This document shows, piece after piece, positions 17,023 to 25,496 of a stretch of 48,087 bases of DNA (positions are counted from its first letter, which is position 1; each line of letters opens with the position of its first letter). Source of the DNA: Glaciecola sp964418575 (GTDB taxonomy: Bacteria > Pseudomonadota > Gammaproteobacteria > Enterobacterales > Alteromonadaceae); NCBI GenBank assembly GCA_964418575.1, contig CAYQMI010000014.1, positions 1 to 48,087 on the forward strand, given 5' to 3'. The translations under genes were made by a program, and so were the position numbers. The notes beneath the pieces are model-generated. The model was not told where the DNA came from. It did not search any database and worked only from the letters and a program-made list of their open reading frames with translations.

Positions 17023-17052
17023 GATTTCAGCGTACACATGTACACCGAAATC
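17023..17052 (-). promoter_or_regulatory. 30-bp imperfect palindrome between mgtE and the hemolysin-III-like gene
   Basis: GATTTCAGCGTACAC and ATGTACACCGAAATC form a 15-bp inverted repeat with no loop, interrupted at two symmetric positions. Read as minus-strand RNA the two interruptions become G-U pairs, so a long hairpin is possible in the transcript running from mgtE to the downstream gene. It may be a dimeric repressor operator or an mRNA processing or stability element. No T run follows. Confidence 0.5.
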
Positions 17053-17104
17053 TCAATTATTCATGAAAAATTCATCGTGCGCTGCGACATTTGTATGTGT
17101 GCAA

Positions 17105-18442
17105 CTATAGCAATAGCAGCGTTCCTAAACCTAAAAACGCAACAAAACCAACAATGTCAGTCACCGTGGTTAATATGACTGAGCCAGCTAAAGCAGGATC
17201 TATTTTTAGTTTGTTAAGTAATATAGGTAAGCTTACGCCAGCTATGGCTGCGGCGATAATATTGAGCAATATCGACAGCGCAATGACTATGCCGAGCATG
17301 GGGTTTGCAAACCAAAAATACGCAACAATACCAATGACTAAAGCCCAAACTGCGCCGTTCAGGCCACCTACACGCAGCTCTTTTTCAAGCAGCGCTCTGC
17401 GGTTTGCGCCAGTCACTTGACCAAGGGCTAAACCCCTGACAATTAGCGTAAGCGTCTGGCTTCCAGCAATACCGCCCATGCTGGCGACTACTGGCATAAG
17501 CACTGCTAGTGCAACCACTTGTTGTAGAGTCGCTTCAAATAAACCAATAAACCAAGAAGCTAAAAACGCGGTGACCAAGTTTATCCCTAACCAAACCGCG
17601 CGATTTTTTGCACTTTTACGTACAGGTGAAAATAAATCTTCTTCTTCATCCATACCTGCGCTTGCCATTACTTGTCGCTCGTAAAACTCGTTCACCAACT
17701 CATTAGCAATTAGCATGTCGACACGGCCTAAAAACTGATTGTTATCGTCAATAACTGGCAGAGAAGCAAAACCTGAGCGTTGAACGACTCTTGCTGCTTG
17801 AGTGCAATCATCGTCTGCTTTGATGATATCGATTTCGTCTTCACTTAAATCCACCAAAGGCAGGTGCTCAGGCGCCCCAAATACTTTAGTTAATTTGACC
17901 GCTTCAGAAAATTGACCGGCGCGGTTCAGCAAAAAAATACAGTCGGTATAATCAGGCACTTCTCGGCGAATAAGCCTCAATGCATCTCTGACTTTCGCAT
18001 TCAAAGGTAGCACGAGTACATCGTGACTGAGCCAGTGGCCTATTTGTGCATCAGAATATTGGCTAGCGTCTTTAAAATACTGGCGCTGTTGCTTATCCAT
18101 CGCGGCATAGGCGCGATCGACAAGTTTATTGGGAAGCGTATCAGACAGTTCTAGTAATTGCTCAGCGTCTACATCGGCAAATAGCGCTTCCCATTCAATT
18201 GAGTCAATTTCGTCAATTAAGGGTTCACGCGCGTCGCCGCGCATTTCAACGAGTACATCAAGTTTTTTATGGCGCGGAATATCTCGCCATACACTAACGC
18301 GTTGCTCGTAGGGGATAGATTCAAGTAACAGTGCAATATCGTCTTCGTCTTGGCTGGCGATAATGGTGCTTATGCTGTCACTTCGTTGCTGGTCAGGCCC
18401 AGAAACAATTTCATCAATCAAGTCAGGTAATTGCTCAGACAT
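17105..18442 (-). CDS. mgtE: Magnesium transporter MgtE
   Basis: A 445-residue Mg2+ channel of the inner membrane. The N-terminal helical domain (about 1-125) contains acidic repeats (DEDDIALLLESIPYEQR, ALFADVDAEQLLEL). Two CBS domains follow at about 130-255, ending in VIDDNNQFLGRVD; in the family these sense cytoplasmic Mg2+ and close the pore. Five transmembrane helices occupy about 280-445, with the pore-helix signature MPVVASMGGIAGSQTLTL and a conserved Asp in the last helix (TVTDIVGF). AGGA lies 7 bases before the ATG. Confidence 0.96.
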   Translation of the reverse strand: MSEQLPDLIDEIVSGPDQQRSDSISTIIASQDEDDIALLLESIPYEQRVSVWRDIPRHKKLDVLVEMRGDAREPLIDEIDSIEWEALFADVDAEQLLELSDTLPNKLVDRAYAAMDKQQRQYFKDASQYSDAQIGHWLSHDVLVLPLNAKVRDALRLIRREVPDYTDCIFLLNRAGQFSEAVKLTKVFGAPEHLPLVDLSEDEIDIIKADDDCTQAARVVQRSGFASLPVIDDNNQFLGRVDMLIANELVNEFYERQVMASAGMDEEEDLFSPVRKSAKNRAVWLGINLVTAFLASWFIGLFEATLQQVVALAVLMPVVASMGGIAGSQTLTLIVRGLALGQVTGANRRALLEKELRVGGLNGAVWALVIGIVAYFWFANPMLGIVIALSILLNIIAAAIAGVSLPILLNKLKIDPALAGSVILTTVTDIVGFVAFLGLGTLLLL

Positions 18443-18564
18443 TTTTATTCCTAGTTAATGAGAACAGCGGTTAATCACAAAGTTTGTAAAACAGCTTATA
18501 CAGGTAATATATTCTCCAGAGTCTTTGGTCGCTGGCGGCGCGCAAGCATCAATAAGCAATTTAC

Positions 18565-19515
18565 TTATTTATCGGCGGATAGTTCATTTAGGCCACTGGC
18601 ATTGTTTTCAGATTTAATGTTTTGTAACTCACCGCTAGCGTTTTGAATGGTAATCGAACCATCTAAATGGACATCTCTTTGCGGGAAGGATATGACTATG
18701 TCATTTTGCTCGAACAATTCGTCTATTTTAAATCGCACATTGCTGCGAATGACGCGCAGGTCTTTCTCGACGGTTGCGTTAACCCAAAAATACACTTCAA
18801 ACATCAGAGCACTGTCGCCAAAGTCATCAAAAATGACTAAAGGAGCAGGGTCAGTGGTAACGTCGGGTTGTTCTTTAGCCGCTTGCTCTATTAATTGAGC
18901 AACTTTTTTAGCCGGGGAACCATAAGCTACACCCACCCTAACAGAGGTGCGTATCATGTTGTCAATCAATGTCCAGTTCACCACTGTGTTCTCCAACAAT
19001 TTACTGTTGGGGATCAGCATATGTACCCCGTCTATTCGGCGAATACGAGTAGAGCGGGTGTTGATAGCTTCAACTTTGCCTCGCGAAACATTGTCAATTT
19101 CCAAAAAATCATTAATTCGGATAGGGCGCTCCCACATCAAAATCCAGCCGCTAATAAAGTTGTTAATGATGTTTTGTGCACCAAAACCAACACCTATCGC
19201 GATAGCGCCTGATACAAAAGCAAAGGCGGTGAGGGGCACATTAATAAGGTCGAGGGTAGTAATAAATAAAACAATTAAAGCGATTATGTTATAGATACGT
19301 TTGAACAAATGAGCAACATCGGGCTCTACGTGTTTCGCTTTTAGGCGATTAAATATGAAACGTCCCAGCCATGTAATTAGGAAAATACCAACAATCAGGT
19401 AGGTTGGAACAATTAATATTTCGCCAATCGTGACTTCAATTTCACCATAGGTAAACAGCACTAAATTAAGAATAGAGTAGAGTTCTTCAAATAAGGTATT
19501 GAGTTGCTCTTTCAT
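18565..19515 (-). CDS. MscS-family mechanosensitive ion channel
   Basis: A 316-residue small-conductance mechanosensitive channel. Two or three N-terminal helices (about 28-50 and 72-92) lead to the pore helix region AFAFVSGAIAIGVGFGAQNIINNFISGWILM. The cytoplasmic beta domain follows, with RPIRINDFLEI, GKVEAINTRSTRIRRIDG and MLIPNSKLLENTVVNWT. The vestibule domain ends with INDIVISFPQRDVHL-like sequence, here FEQNDIVISFPQRDVHL. It opens on membrane tension during osmotic downshock. It is 122 bases upstream of mgtE on the same strand and divergent from rimK. Confidence 0.94.
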   Translation of the reverse strand: MKEQLNTLFEELYSILNLVLFTYGEIEVTIGEILIVPTYLIVGIFLITWLGRFIFNRLKAKHVEPDVAHLFKRIYNIIALIVLFITTLDLINVPLTAFAFVSGAIAIGVGFGAQNIINNFISGWILMWERPIRINDFLEIDNVSRGKVEAINTRSTRIRRIDGVHMLIPNSKLLENTVVNWTLIDNMIRTSVRVGVAYGSPAKKVAQLIEQAAKEQPDVTTDPAPLVIFDDFGDSALMFEVYFWVNATVEKDLRVIRSNVRFKIDELFEQNDIVISFPQRDVHLDGSITIQNASGELQNIKSENNASGLNELSADK

Positions 19516-19826
19516 AAAATGCTGCTTCTCCTAGTGTTTAAAAGTAGACCGTGTATGACTGCTTTTTTATTAAAACATCTTAAAATAAACATAATAGCTG
19601 AAATTATTTTCAATTCGAATGAAAGAATTTGTTTATCTATCTTGAAAAATGAAGTAAAAAGCAGCGAATTATCTCTACTCGGTAAATTATAGTCCGATGC
19701 TTTTCTTATTTTTAATGGCTGTTGCGTATTCGCTTATCAACCTTAGCTTTGTTAAGGTTATTTTTCTAGCCGTGAATTCACTCTCAAGTAATTCATCAAA
19801 ATTACAGCTAACTAAGGTGTAAATCT
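19516..19826. other. Intergenic region between the mscS-like gene and rimK
   Basis: A 311-base AT-rich stretch upstream of two divergent genes. A 62-codon frame at 19504-19692 overlaps the mscS start, has no ribosome binding site and looks spurious. At 19739-19765 AACCTTA and TAAGGTT form a 7-bp hairpin followed by A then five T, which looks like a weak terminator or attenuator in the rimK leader. The rimK ribosome binding site is AAGGTG about 9 bases before the ATG. Nothing else was recognised. Confidence 0.6.
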
Positions 19827-20732
19827 ATGAAAATAGCTATTTTATCTCGCAACAAAAATTTGTACTCGACCCGACGTCTAAAAGAGGCTGGAGAACAGCG
19901 TGGTCACGAAGTTGACATCATAGATACTCTCCATTGTTATATGGATATTACCAGTTCTAAGCCTGTAGTGCGATTTAAGGGACACTCTTTACCTAAGTAC
20001 GACGCGGTAATTCCGCGAATTGGTGCTTCAGTTACCTTCTATGGCACGGCAGTTGTGCGTCAGTTCGAGATGATGGGCTCTTTTAGTGTGAATGAGTCAG
20101 TTGCCATTTCTCGTTCTCGCGATAAATTACGCTCTATGCAATTGTTATCGAGAAAAGGCATTGGATTGCCTCGTACTGGTTTTGCACATAGCCCTGACAA
20201 TATCAAAGATCTGATCAAGAACGTAGGCGGTGCACCGTTAGTTATTAAGCTACTTGAGGGAACACAAGGGGTAGGTGTGGTGCTTGCTGAGACCTCAAAA
20301 GCGGCTGAAAGTGTTATTGAAGCCTTTATGGGGATTAACACTAACATCTTGGTTCAAGAGTTTATTAAAGAAGCGGGCGGTGCTGACATTCGTTGCTTGG
20401 TAGTTGGTGGCAAAGTGGTTGCTGCAATGAAGCGTCAGGGGCAAGAAGGCGAGTTTCGTTCGAACTTGCACCGTGGTGGTTCGGCGCAAGTGTGCAAAAT
20501 TTCAGCGGCAGAGCGCGCAACGGCTGTGGCTGCTGCAAAAGCCATGGGCTTGAATGTATGTGGAGTAGATTTGTTACGTTCAAATAGAGGTCCGGTGGTA
20601 ATGGAAGTCAACTCATCGCCCGGGTTAGAGGGCATTGAAAATGCGACAGGCAAAGATGTCGCGGGCATAATTTTTGAGTTTATTGAGAGCAACAAACGCT
20701 CTAACAATACCCGCACCAAAGGAACAGGTTAA
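19827..20732 (+). CDS. rimK: ATP-grasp alpha-L-glutamate ligase RimK
   Basis: In E. coli RimK adds glutamate residues to the C-terminus of ribosomal protein S6 and can make poly-alpha-glutamate. The 301-residue protein has the RimK N-terminal domain (MKIAILSRNKNLYSTRRL, YDAVIPRIGASVTFYG). The ATP-grasp fold follows: SRDKLRSMQLLSRKGIGLPRTGFA, the ATP-binding VIKLLEGTQGVGVVLAE, VQEFIKEAGGADIRCLVV, EFRSNLHRGG, and the metal-binding GPVVMEVNSSPGLEGIE. Length is normal for RimK. It is the first gene of a tight operon: 4 bases separate it from the AstE-like gene, which in turn overlaps the RimB gene. Confidence 0.96.
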   Translation: MKIAILSRNKNLYSTRRLKEAGEQRGHEVDIIDTLHCYMDITSSKPVVRFKGHSLPKYDAVIPRIGASVTFYGTAVVRQFEMMGSFSVNESVAISRSRDKLRSMQLLSRKGIGLPRTGFAHSPDNIKDLIKNVGGAPLVIKLLEGTQGVGVVLAETSKAAESVIEAFMGINTNILVQEFIKEAGGADIRCLVVGGKVVAAMKRQGQEGEFRSNLHRGGSAQVCKISAAERATAVAAAKAMGLNVCGVDLLRSNRGPVVMEVNSSPGLEGIENATGKDVAGIIFEFIESNKRSNNTRTKGTG

Positions 20733-20736
20733 GTCC

Positions 20737-21786
20737 ATGAGCAGCAGTACTAAAAACCTTCTGAGTATTGGTGACACCGTAATTAAGCCCGGGGAACGGG
20801 TGAAACTGAAGCTGCCAATGGCGAACTTGTATACCGACACTGAAGTTTCCATACCAGTGGAAGTAATACGGGCTAAGAAAGCAGGTCCTACGGTATTTAT
20901 TAGTGCCGCTATTCATGGTGATGAGCTAAACGGTATCGAGATTATTCGTAGGCTGATGACCATGAAGTCTTTGCGTTTGGTCAGCGGTACTCTTATCGCA
21001 GTGCCCATCGTAAATGTGTATGGCATGCTCAATCAGTCGCGCTACATGCCTGATAGAAGAGATCTCAATCGTTGCTTTCCTGGCTCACCTAAAGGTTCTT
21101 TGGCAGGACGCGTCGCTCATCTGTTTTTGCAAGAAATTGTGAGTAAATGTGATTATGGTATCGACTTACACACTGGTGCAATACACCGTAGTAACTACCC
21201 GCAAATACGCGCGAATTTAAAAGACGAAGAAACAGAAAGTATGGCTCGCGTATTTGGTGTGCCGGTGCTGCTTAACTCAAGCTTGCGAGATGGCTCACTA
21301 CGAGAAGCAGCCTCAGAGCATGGCGTTAAAGTATTATTATACGAAGCGGGGCAAGCTTTACGTTTTGACGAACTGTCAATTCGTGCTGGTTTAAAGGGTG
21401 TTCTTAACGTGTTGGGTCACTTAGGTGTGGTGCGCAAGCGTCGCTCAAAATCTGTCGCAGTTGACCCATTCATTGCAAATAATTCTGCTTGGATAAGAGC
21501 AAGTTCCTCGGGCACAGTGAGAGACATTAAACGCCTAGGGGATTATGTACAAACCGGTGAAGTTTTAGCCGAAATATGCAGTCCGCTAGGGTCGTTTGTA
21601 GAGAAACTCAAAGCACCCAAATCGGGCGTTATCATTGGTAAGCAAAACATTCCTCTGGTACAAGAAGGAGACGCTATGTTTCACATCGCAAACTTCGAAG
21701 AACATGATGAAGTAACAGGCAATATTGAGCAACTGCAGGAGAATTTAGTTCCTGACTCAGAACAAATGGAGACATTGCATCAATGA
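20737..21786 (+). CDS. Succinylglutamate desuccinylase/aspartoacylase-family zinc hydrolase
   Basis: A 349-residue M14-like zinc hydrolase. Zinc ligands are His60 and Glu63 in AAIHGDELNG and His145 in GIDLHTGAIH. The substrate-binding block RRDLNRCFPG is at 108-116 and the catalytic Glu203 is in LLYEAGQ. From about 265 a barrel-sandwich domain follows (SSGTVRDIKRLGDYVQTGEVL). Known relatives cut an acyl or aminoacyl amide next to an acidic amino acid. No arginine-succinyltransferase genes are nearby, so AstE function is unlikely. Being between rimK and rimB it could remove or trim glutamate tails, which is inference. ATG 20737 is chosen over an upstream frame that overlaps rimK. Confidence 0.9.
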   Translation: MSSSTKNLLSIGDTVIKPGERVKLKLPMANLYTDTEVSIPVEVIRAKKAGPTVFISAAIHGDELNGIEIIRRLMTMKSLRLVSGTLIAVPIVNVYGMLNQSRYMPDRRDLNRCFPGSPKGSLAGRVAHLFLQEIVSKCDYGIDLHTGAIHRSNYPQIRANLKDEETESMARVFGVPVLLNSSLRDGSLREAASEHGVKVLLYEAGQALRFDELSIRAGLKGVLNVLGHLGVVRKRRSKSVAVDPFIANNSAWIRASSSGTVRDIKRLGDYVQTGEVLAEICSPLGSFVEKLKAPKSGVIIGKQNIPLVQEGDAMFHIANFEEHDEVTGNIEQLQENLVPDSEQMETLHQ

Positions 21787-22223
21787 CATCAGCAAAGGAT
21801 ACAAATCGCACCTTGGTAGGCGTTGTAGAGAGTATTGACTTGCCATCAGTGGGGCTAGCGAGCATTAATACCCGCATCGATACGGGCGCGCAAACATCTG
21901 CTTTGCATGTTGACCACATTGTTGTGCATAAAGAAGAAAAGCGTGTGAGCTTTGAATTTCATCCAGACTTTCATGACATAGACAAAACCATTCGATGTAA
22001 TGCCCCTATTCACGACAGGCGCTGGATAAAGTCGTCTAACGGAGAACGTGAGCGGCGCTATGTGATAAAAACTCAGGCGCTTATGGGCGATATATCATGG
22101 GATATAGAGCTAACCTTAACAGACCGTTCGTCTATGACGCATTTAATGCTGTTAGGAAGAGAGGCGCTAAGCGGAATGTTTATTGTTGACCCTGGCGCTG
22201 ATTATTTAGCTTCTTCTAAATAA
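21783..22223 (+). CDS. rimB: Retropepsin-like RimB protease (putative ATP-dependent zinc protease family)
   Basis: A 146-residue protein of the family formerly called DUF785. The retroviral-type aspartic protease motif IDTGAQTSALH is present with Asp33, and LLGREALSGMFIVDP near the C-terminus forms the second half of the single-chain fold. The name zinc protease in databases is historical; the visible motif is that of an aspartic protease. In Pseudomonas RimB works with RimK in modifying S6. The start overlaps the preceding stop as ATGA (21783-21786), so translation is probably coupled. A strong terminator follows at 22253. Confidence 0.9.
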   Translation: MTSAKDTNRTLVGVVESIDLPSVGLASINTRIDTGAQTSALHVDHIVVHKEEKRVSFEFHPDFHDIDKTIRCNAPIHDRRWIKSSNGERERRYVIKTQALMGDISWDIELTLTDRSSMTHLMLLGREALSGMFIVDPGADYLASSK

Positions 22224-22252
22224 GTTATGTAAGCTTATTACTTAACACAAAC

Positions 22253-22282
22253 AAAAAAGGCATCTATTTGATGCCTTTTTTT
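22253..22282. terminator. Bidirectional intrinsic terminator between rimB and lipA
   Basis: AAAAAAGGCATC (22253-22264) pairs with GATGCCTTTTTT (22270-22281) around TATTT. Runs of A before and T after the GC part allow termination of both the rimK operon and the convergent lipoyl cluster. Confidence 0.9.
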
Positions 22283-22298
22283 ACTGTTTATACATTGA

Positions 22299-23261
22299 CT
22301 ACTTTACTTCTTCGCCTAGCGCTTGCTTGTCGGCATGATAACTTGAACGAACCATAGGACCGCATGCTGCGTGGGTAAAGCCAATCTCTTTGGCGTAATC
22401 ACCTAATGCATCAAACTCTGCAGGCGGTACGTAACGCTTCACTGGGAAATGGTGTCTGCTTGGCTGCAGATATTGCCCCAAGGTAAGCATATTCACGTTA
22501 TGAGCACGTAAATCGTCAAGCACGGTTTGCATTTCTTCGTTGGTCTCACCCATTCCCATCATCAAACCTGACTTGGTAGGAACTTCAGGGTGCTGTTCTT
22601 TGAACTTACGAAGTAGCTCCAAAGACCATTTGTAGTTGGCGCCAGGTCTACACTCTCTGTACAAGCGTGGGATGGTTTCGAGGTTGTGATTAAAAACATC
22701 AGGAACGCCGTTCTTCAAGATTTCTAGTGCTCTGTCCATACGACCACGAAAATCCGGTACAAGTACTTCAATGGTGGTGTTAGGGCTATGCTCGCGTATG
22801 GCATTTATGCAGTCCACAAAGTGCTGCGCTCCGCCATCGCGCAAATCATCACGGTCTACCGATGTGATAACCACATAGCTTAAGCCCATTTCTGCAATAG
22901 TTTTCGCTAGTTTTTCAGGCTCTTCTGCGCTGGGGGGAAGCGGCTTGCCGTGAGCTACATCACAAAAGGGGCAGCGTCTGGTGCAAATGTCGCCCAGTAT
23001 CATGAAGGTCGCAGTGCCCTTATTAAAACATTCTGCTAGGTTAGGGCAACTTGCTTCTTCGCAAACTGAATGCAGTTTATTTTTACGAAGCGTGCTTTTG
23101 ATATGCTCAATGCGGTCTGTCGTTCGAGGAAGTTTGATTTTTATCCACGAAGGCTTGCGAAGCATCTCTTCCTTTTCGGTAGGGACAATCGTGATAGGGA
23201 TATGTTTTACTTTATCCTCATCTCTTAATTTAACGCCAGCTTGTGTACGTGAGTTACTCAT
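22299..23261 (-). CDS. lipA: Lipoyl synthase
   Basis: A radical-SAM enzyme that inserts two sulfurs into octanoyl groups on lipoyl domains. The 320-residue protein has the auxiliary-cluster cysteines in CEEASCPNLAEC and the radical-SAM motif CTRRCPFCD. Conserved TSVDRDDLRDGGAQHF, HNLETIPRLY and the C-terminal RSSYHAD, whose Ser is an auxiliary-cluster ligand in the family, are also present. The first 30 residues are a polar leader as in other gammaproteobacteria. It is the last gene of the long minus-strand cluster; its start overlaps the lipB end by 8 bases. Confidence 0.98.
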   Translation of the reverse strand: MSNSRTQAGVKLRDEDKVKHIPITIVPTEKEEMLRKPSWIKIKLPRTTDRIEHIKSTLRKNKLHSVCEEASCPNLAECFNKGTATFMILGDICTRRCPFCDVAHGKPLPPSAEEPEKLAKTIAEMGLSYVVITSVDRDDLRDGGAQHFVDCINAIREHSPNTTIEVLVPDFRGRMDRALEILKNGVPDVFNHNLETIPRLYRECRPGANYKWSLELLRKFKEQHPEVPTKSGLMMGMGETNEEMQTVLDDLRAHNVNMLTLGQYLQPSRHHFPVKRYVPPAEFDALGDYAKEIGFTHAACGPMVRSSYHADKQALGEEVK

Positions 23262-23955
23262 TAAAACCTTCTATAAAAACGAATTGTTTGATGTTTAAAG
23301 CTTTGCAAAAGTGCTTTACCACTAAATCTTCTGCCTCTTGCATTGATTTAGGGCCCGATATTTTGGTGCAATCTATCATTTCAAGGCCAGCATAGCCACA
23401 GGGGTTAATACGATTAAACGGACTTAAGTCCATATCTACATTAAACGCCAAGCCATGAAACGAGGCTCCTTTACGAATCCGCAAGCCAACGGAGCATATT
23501 TTTTTCTCATCAACATATACGCCCGGCGCATCTTTTTTCGCATAAGCCTCAGTGCCGTGCTCTTTTAAGCCCTCAACGATACAGTTTTCTAGCGCAGAAA
23601 CCAAATCTCTCACGCCCCATTTTGCGCGTCGAATGTCTAGTAAGATGTACATCATCAACTGACCCGGACCGTGATAGGTAACTTGCCCACCGCGGTCAAC
23701 TTCTACCACCGGAATATCGTCGGGGTTAAGCAGATGTTCAGCTTTTCCGGCTTGCCCCTGCGTGAAAACAGGCGCATGCTCGGTTAACCATATTTCGTCG
23801 GCAGTGCTTGCATCGCGAGTGTCGGTAAAGGCTTGCATTCTATGGAAAATAGGCAGGTACTCTTGCTTCCCAAGCCTTCGTATTATGGTAGCTTGCGGCA
23901 CACTCACAGCACTTGTGCTTGTTTGTTGTTGAAGTAGGGCCGCCGATTCACTCAT
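23254..23955 (-). CDS. lipB: Octanoyltransferase LipB
   Basis: Transfers octanoate from acyl carrier protein to lipoyl domains, the step before lipA. Signature residues are RGGQVTYHGPGQLMMY, KICSVGLRIRKGASFHGLAFNVD, and the catalytic Cys in INPCGYAGLEM. About 233 residues from ATG 23955. A TTG two codons upstream (23961), directly after the ybeD stop, is an alternative start; neither has a strong ribosome binding site. The N-terminal ~20 residues are a Ser/Gln/Thr-rich tail not conserved in the family. Confidence 0.96.
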   Translation of the reverse strand: MSESAALLQQQTSTSAVSVPQATIIRRLGKQEYLPIFHRMQAFTDTRDASTADEIWLTEHAPVFTQGQAGKAEHLLNPDDIPVVEVDRGGQVTYHGPGQLMMYILLDIRRAKWGVRDLVSALENCIVEGLKEHGTEAYAKKDAPGVYVDEKKICSVGLRIRKGASFHGLAFNVDMDLSPFNRINPCGYAGLEMIDCTKISGPKSMQEAEDLVVKHFCKALNIKQFVFIEGFNE

Positions 23956-23961
23956 ACTCAA

Positions 23962-24225
23962 TTACAGCACTACTTTCACAATATCAATCTTGGCAAGTTC
24001 AGTGTAAATCGTTTCCATATGCTCTTTACTAGTAACAACTACACTCACCGATACGGCATGATAAGTGCCTTTACTGCTTGGTTTAACGCTAGGCGCATAA
24101 TCCCCAGGTGCATGTATTTGTAGGCATTCCACAACTTTTTCAGGCAAACTTGGACTGGCTATGCCCATGACTTTAAAAGTCTGGCTGCATGGAAAGTCTA
24201 AAAGCTCGTCAAAACGTGTTTCCAT
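23962..24225 (-). CDS. ybeD: UPF0250 protein YbeD
   Basis: An 87-residue ACT-like ferredoxin-fold protein of the YbeD/DUF493 family. FDELLDFPCSQTFKVMG at the start and KGTYHAVSVSVVVTSKE in the middle are typical. Its function is not settled; it has long been noted between dacA and lipB, as here. Its ATG overlaps the dacA stop by one base (TAATG), pointing to translational coupling. Confidence 0.95.
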   Translation of the reverse strand: METRFDELLDFPCSQTFKVMGIASPSLPEKVVECLQIHAPGDYAPSVKPSSKGTYHAVSVSVVVTSKEHMETIYTELAKIDIVKVVL

Positions 24226-25373
24226 TATTCGTCAAACCCTAATTTGATGCTTACCCAGTCCATCGCGCGGTCAAAAATACCGCCTTCTTGCACTTCTTCT
24301 AAAGTGACCAATGGATAGGTGGCGACGGTTTCATCTTCTAACATTAAGCTCAATGTGCCCACTTCTCTGCCTTTAGTAATCGGTGCTTCTAATTTTTCTG
24401 ACAATTCAAAGTGCGCTTTAAGCTGCGCGGCTTGACCGCGAGGAATGGTTATGGGGGTGTCTACATTAATTCCAAGCTCTACGGTGTCTTTGTCACCCAT
24501 AAAAATACGATGTGCCACAAAGCTTTGGCCTGCTTTATATGGCGTCACAGACTCAAAGAATCTAAAACCGTAGCGCAATAGCTTTTTGTTTTCAGCTTTT
24601 CGTGCGCGCTCGCTGTCGGTGCCCATAACAACTGAAATTAAACGCATGTCGTCTTGAGTTGCAGAAGTAATTAGGCTGTAGCCTGAATCTGAAGTATGAC
24701 CTGTTTTAATGCCGTCTACATTTAAGCTTTTGTCCCACAATAGGCTATTGCGGTTAAATTGTTTAATGCCGTTATAGGTAAACTCGCGTTGGCTGTAATA
24801 GGCATATACTTCAGGCAGTTCCTCAATTAATGCTTTTGATAAAAGCGCCATATCGCGAGGAGAAGTATAGTGATCTGCGTCATGCAGGCCGTGGCTGTTT
24901 ACAAAATTAGTGTTTGTCATACCAAGGCTTTGAGCATGAGCATTCATCATGCTAGCGAATGCAGATTCTGAACCCGCAACGTGTTCAGCAATGGCAACAC
25001 ATGCGTCGTTGCCCGACTGCACCATAATGCCTTGTAATAATTCATCTACACTTACTTTAGTGCCAACTTCAATAAACATTTTAGATGAGTCTGGGAAGTT
25101 TTTTGCCCATGCGTTTTCTGAAATCGTGACCTCATCGGTCATTTTGATATTGCCTGCTTTAAGCTCTTTACCCACAACATAAACCGTCATGATTTTGGTT
25201 AAGCTGGCCGGTGCTAGGCGTTGGTCTATGTTTTTTTCAGCAATGATATGGCCAGTATGATGGTCCATCAGTAAAAAACCGCCAGCCGCCACAGTAGGAA
25301 CGGGGGGAATGACCACAGCTGCGTTCGCAAAGCTGAAGATCAGGAAGGTACAAATCAGGGTAAATAAGCGCAT
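24225..25373 (-). CDS. dacA: D-alanyl-D-alanine carboxypeptidase (PBP5/6 type)
   Basis: Removes the terminal D-Ala from peptidoglycan pentapeptides in the periplasm. The 382-residue protein has a signal peptide (cut near ANA at 16-18) and the three active-site motifs SLTK at 57-60, SGN at 120-122 and KTG at 223-225. The C-terminal beta-rich PBP5 domain covers about 275-365, and the amphipathic membrane-anchoring helix is at the end (FDRAMDWVSIKLGF). It belongs to the rodA-rlpA-dacA cell-wall cluster. Confidence 0.97.
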   Translation of the reverse strand: MRLFTLICTFLIFSFANAAVVIPPVPTVAAGGFLLMDHHTGHIIAEKNIDQRLAPASLTKIMTVYVVGKELKAGNIKMTDEVTISENAWAKNFPDSSKMFIEVGTKVSVDELLQGIMVQSGNDACVAIAEHVAGSESAFASMMNAHAQSLGMTNTNFVNSHGLHDADHYTSPRDMALLSKALIEELPEVYAYYSQREFTYNGIKQFNRNSLLWDKSLNVDGIKTGHTSDSGYSLITSATQDDMRLISVVMGTDSERARKAENKKLLRYGFRFFESVTPYKAGQSFVAHRIFMGDKDTVELGINVDTPITIPRGQAAQLKAHFELSEKLEAPITKGREVGTLSLMLEDETVATYPLVTLEEVQEGGIFDRAMDWVSIKLGFDE

Positions 25374-25496
25374 GGTTATAAGGCTACCTTTTAAGTCGTC
25401 TTTTTATTATCAATTAGGGCATCAATTTAATCTTGGAATTTTACCGTATTGCTCTTCAATACAACAGGGTTTTACGGACTTTATCCAGATTTAGGC

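Noticed and set aside
19504..19692. 62-codon frame upstream of rimK
   Set aside because: It overlaps the mscS-like start on the opposite strand and lacks a ribosome binding site.
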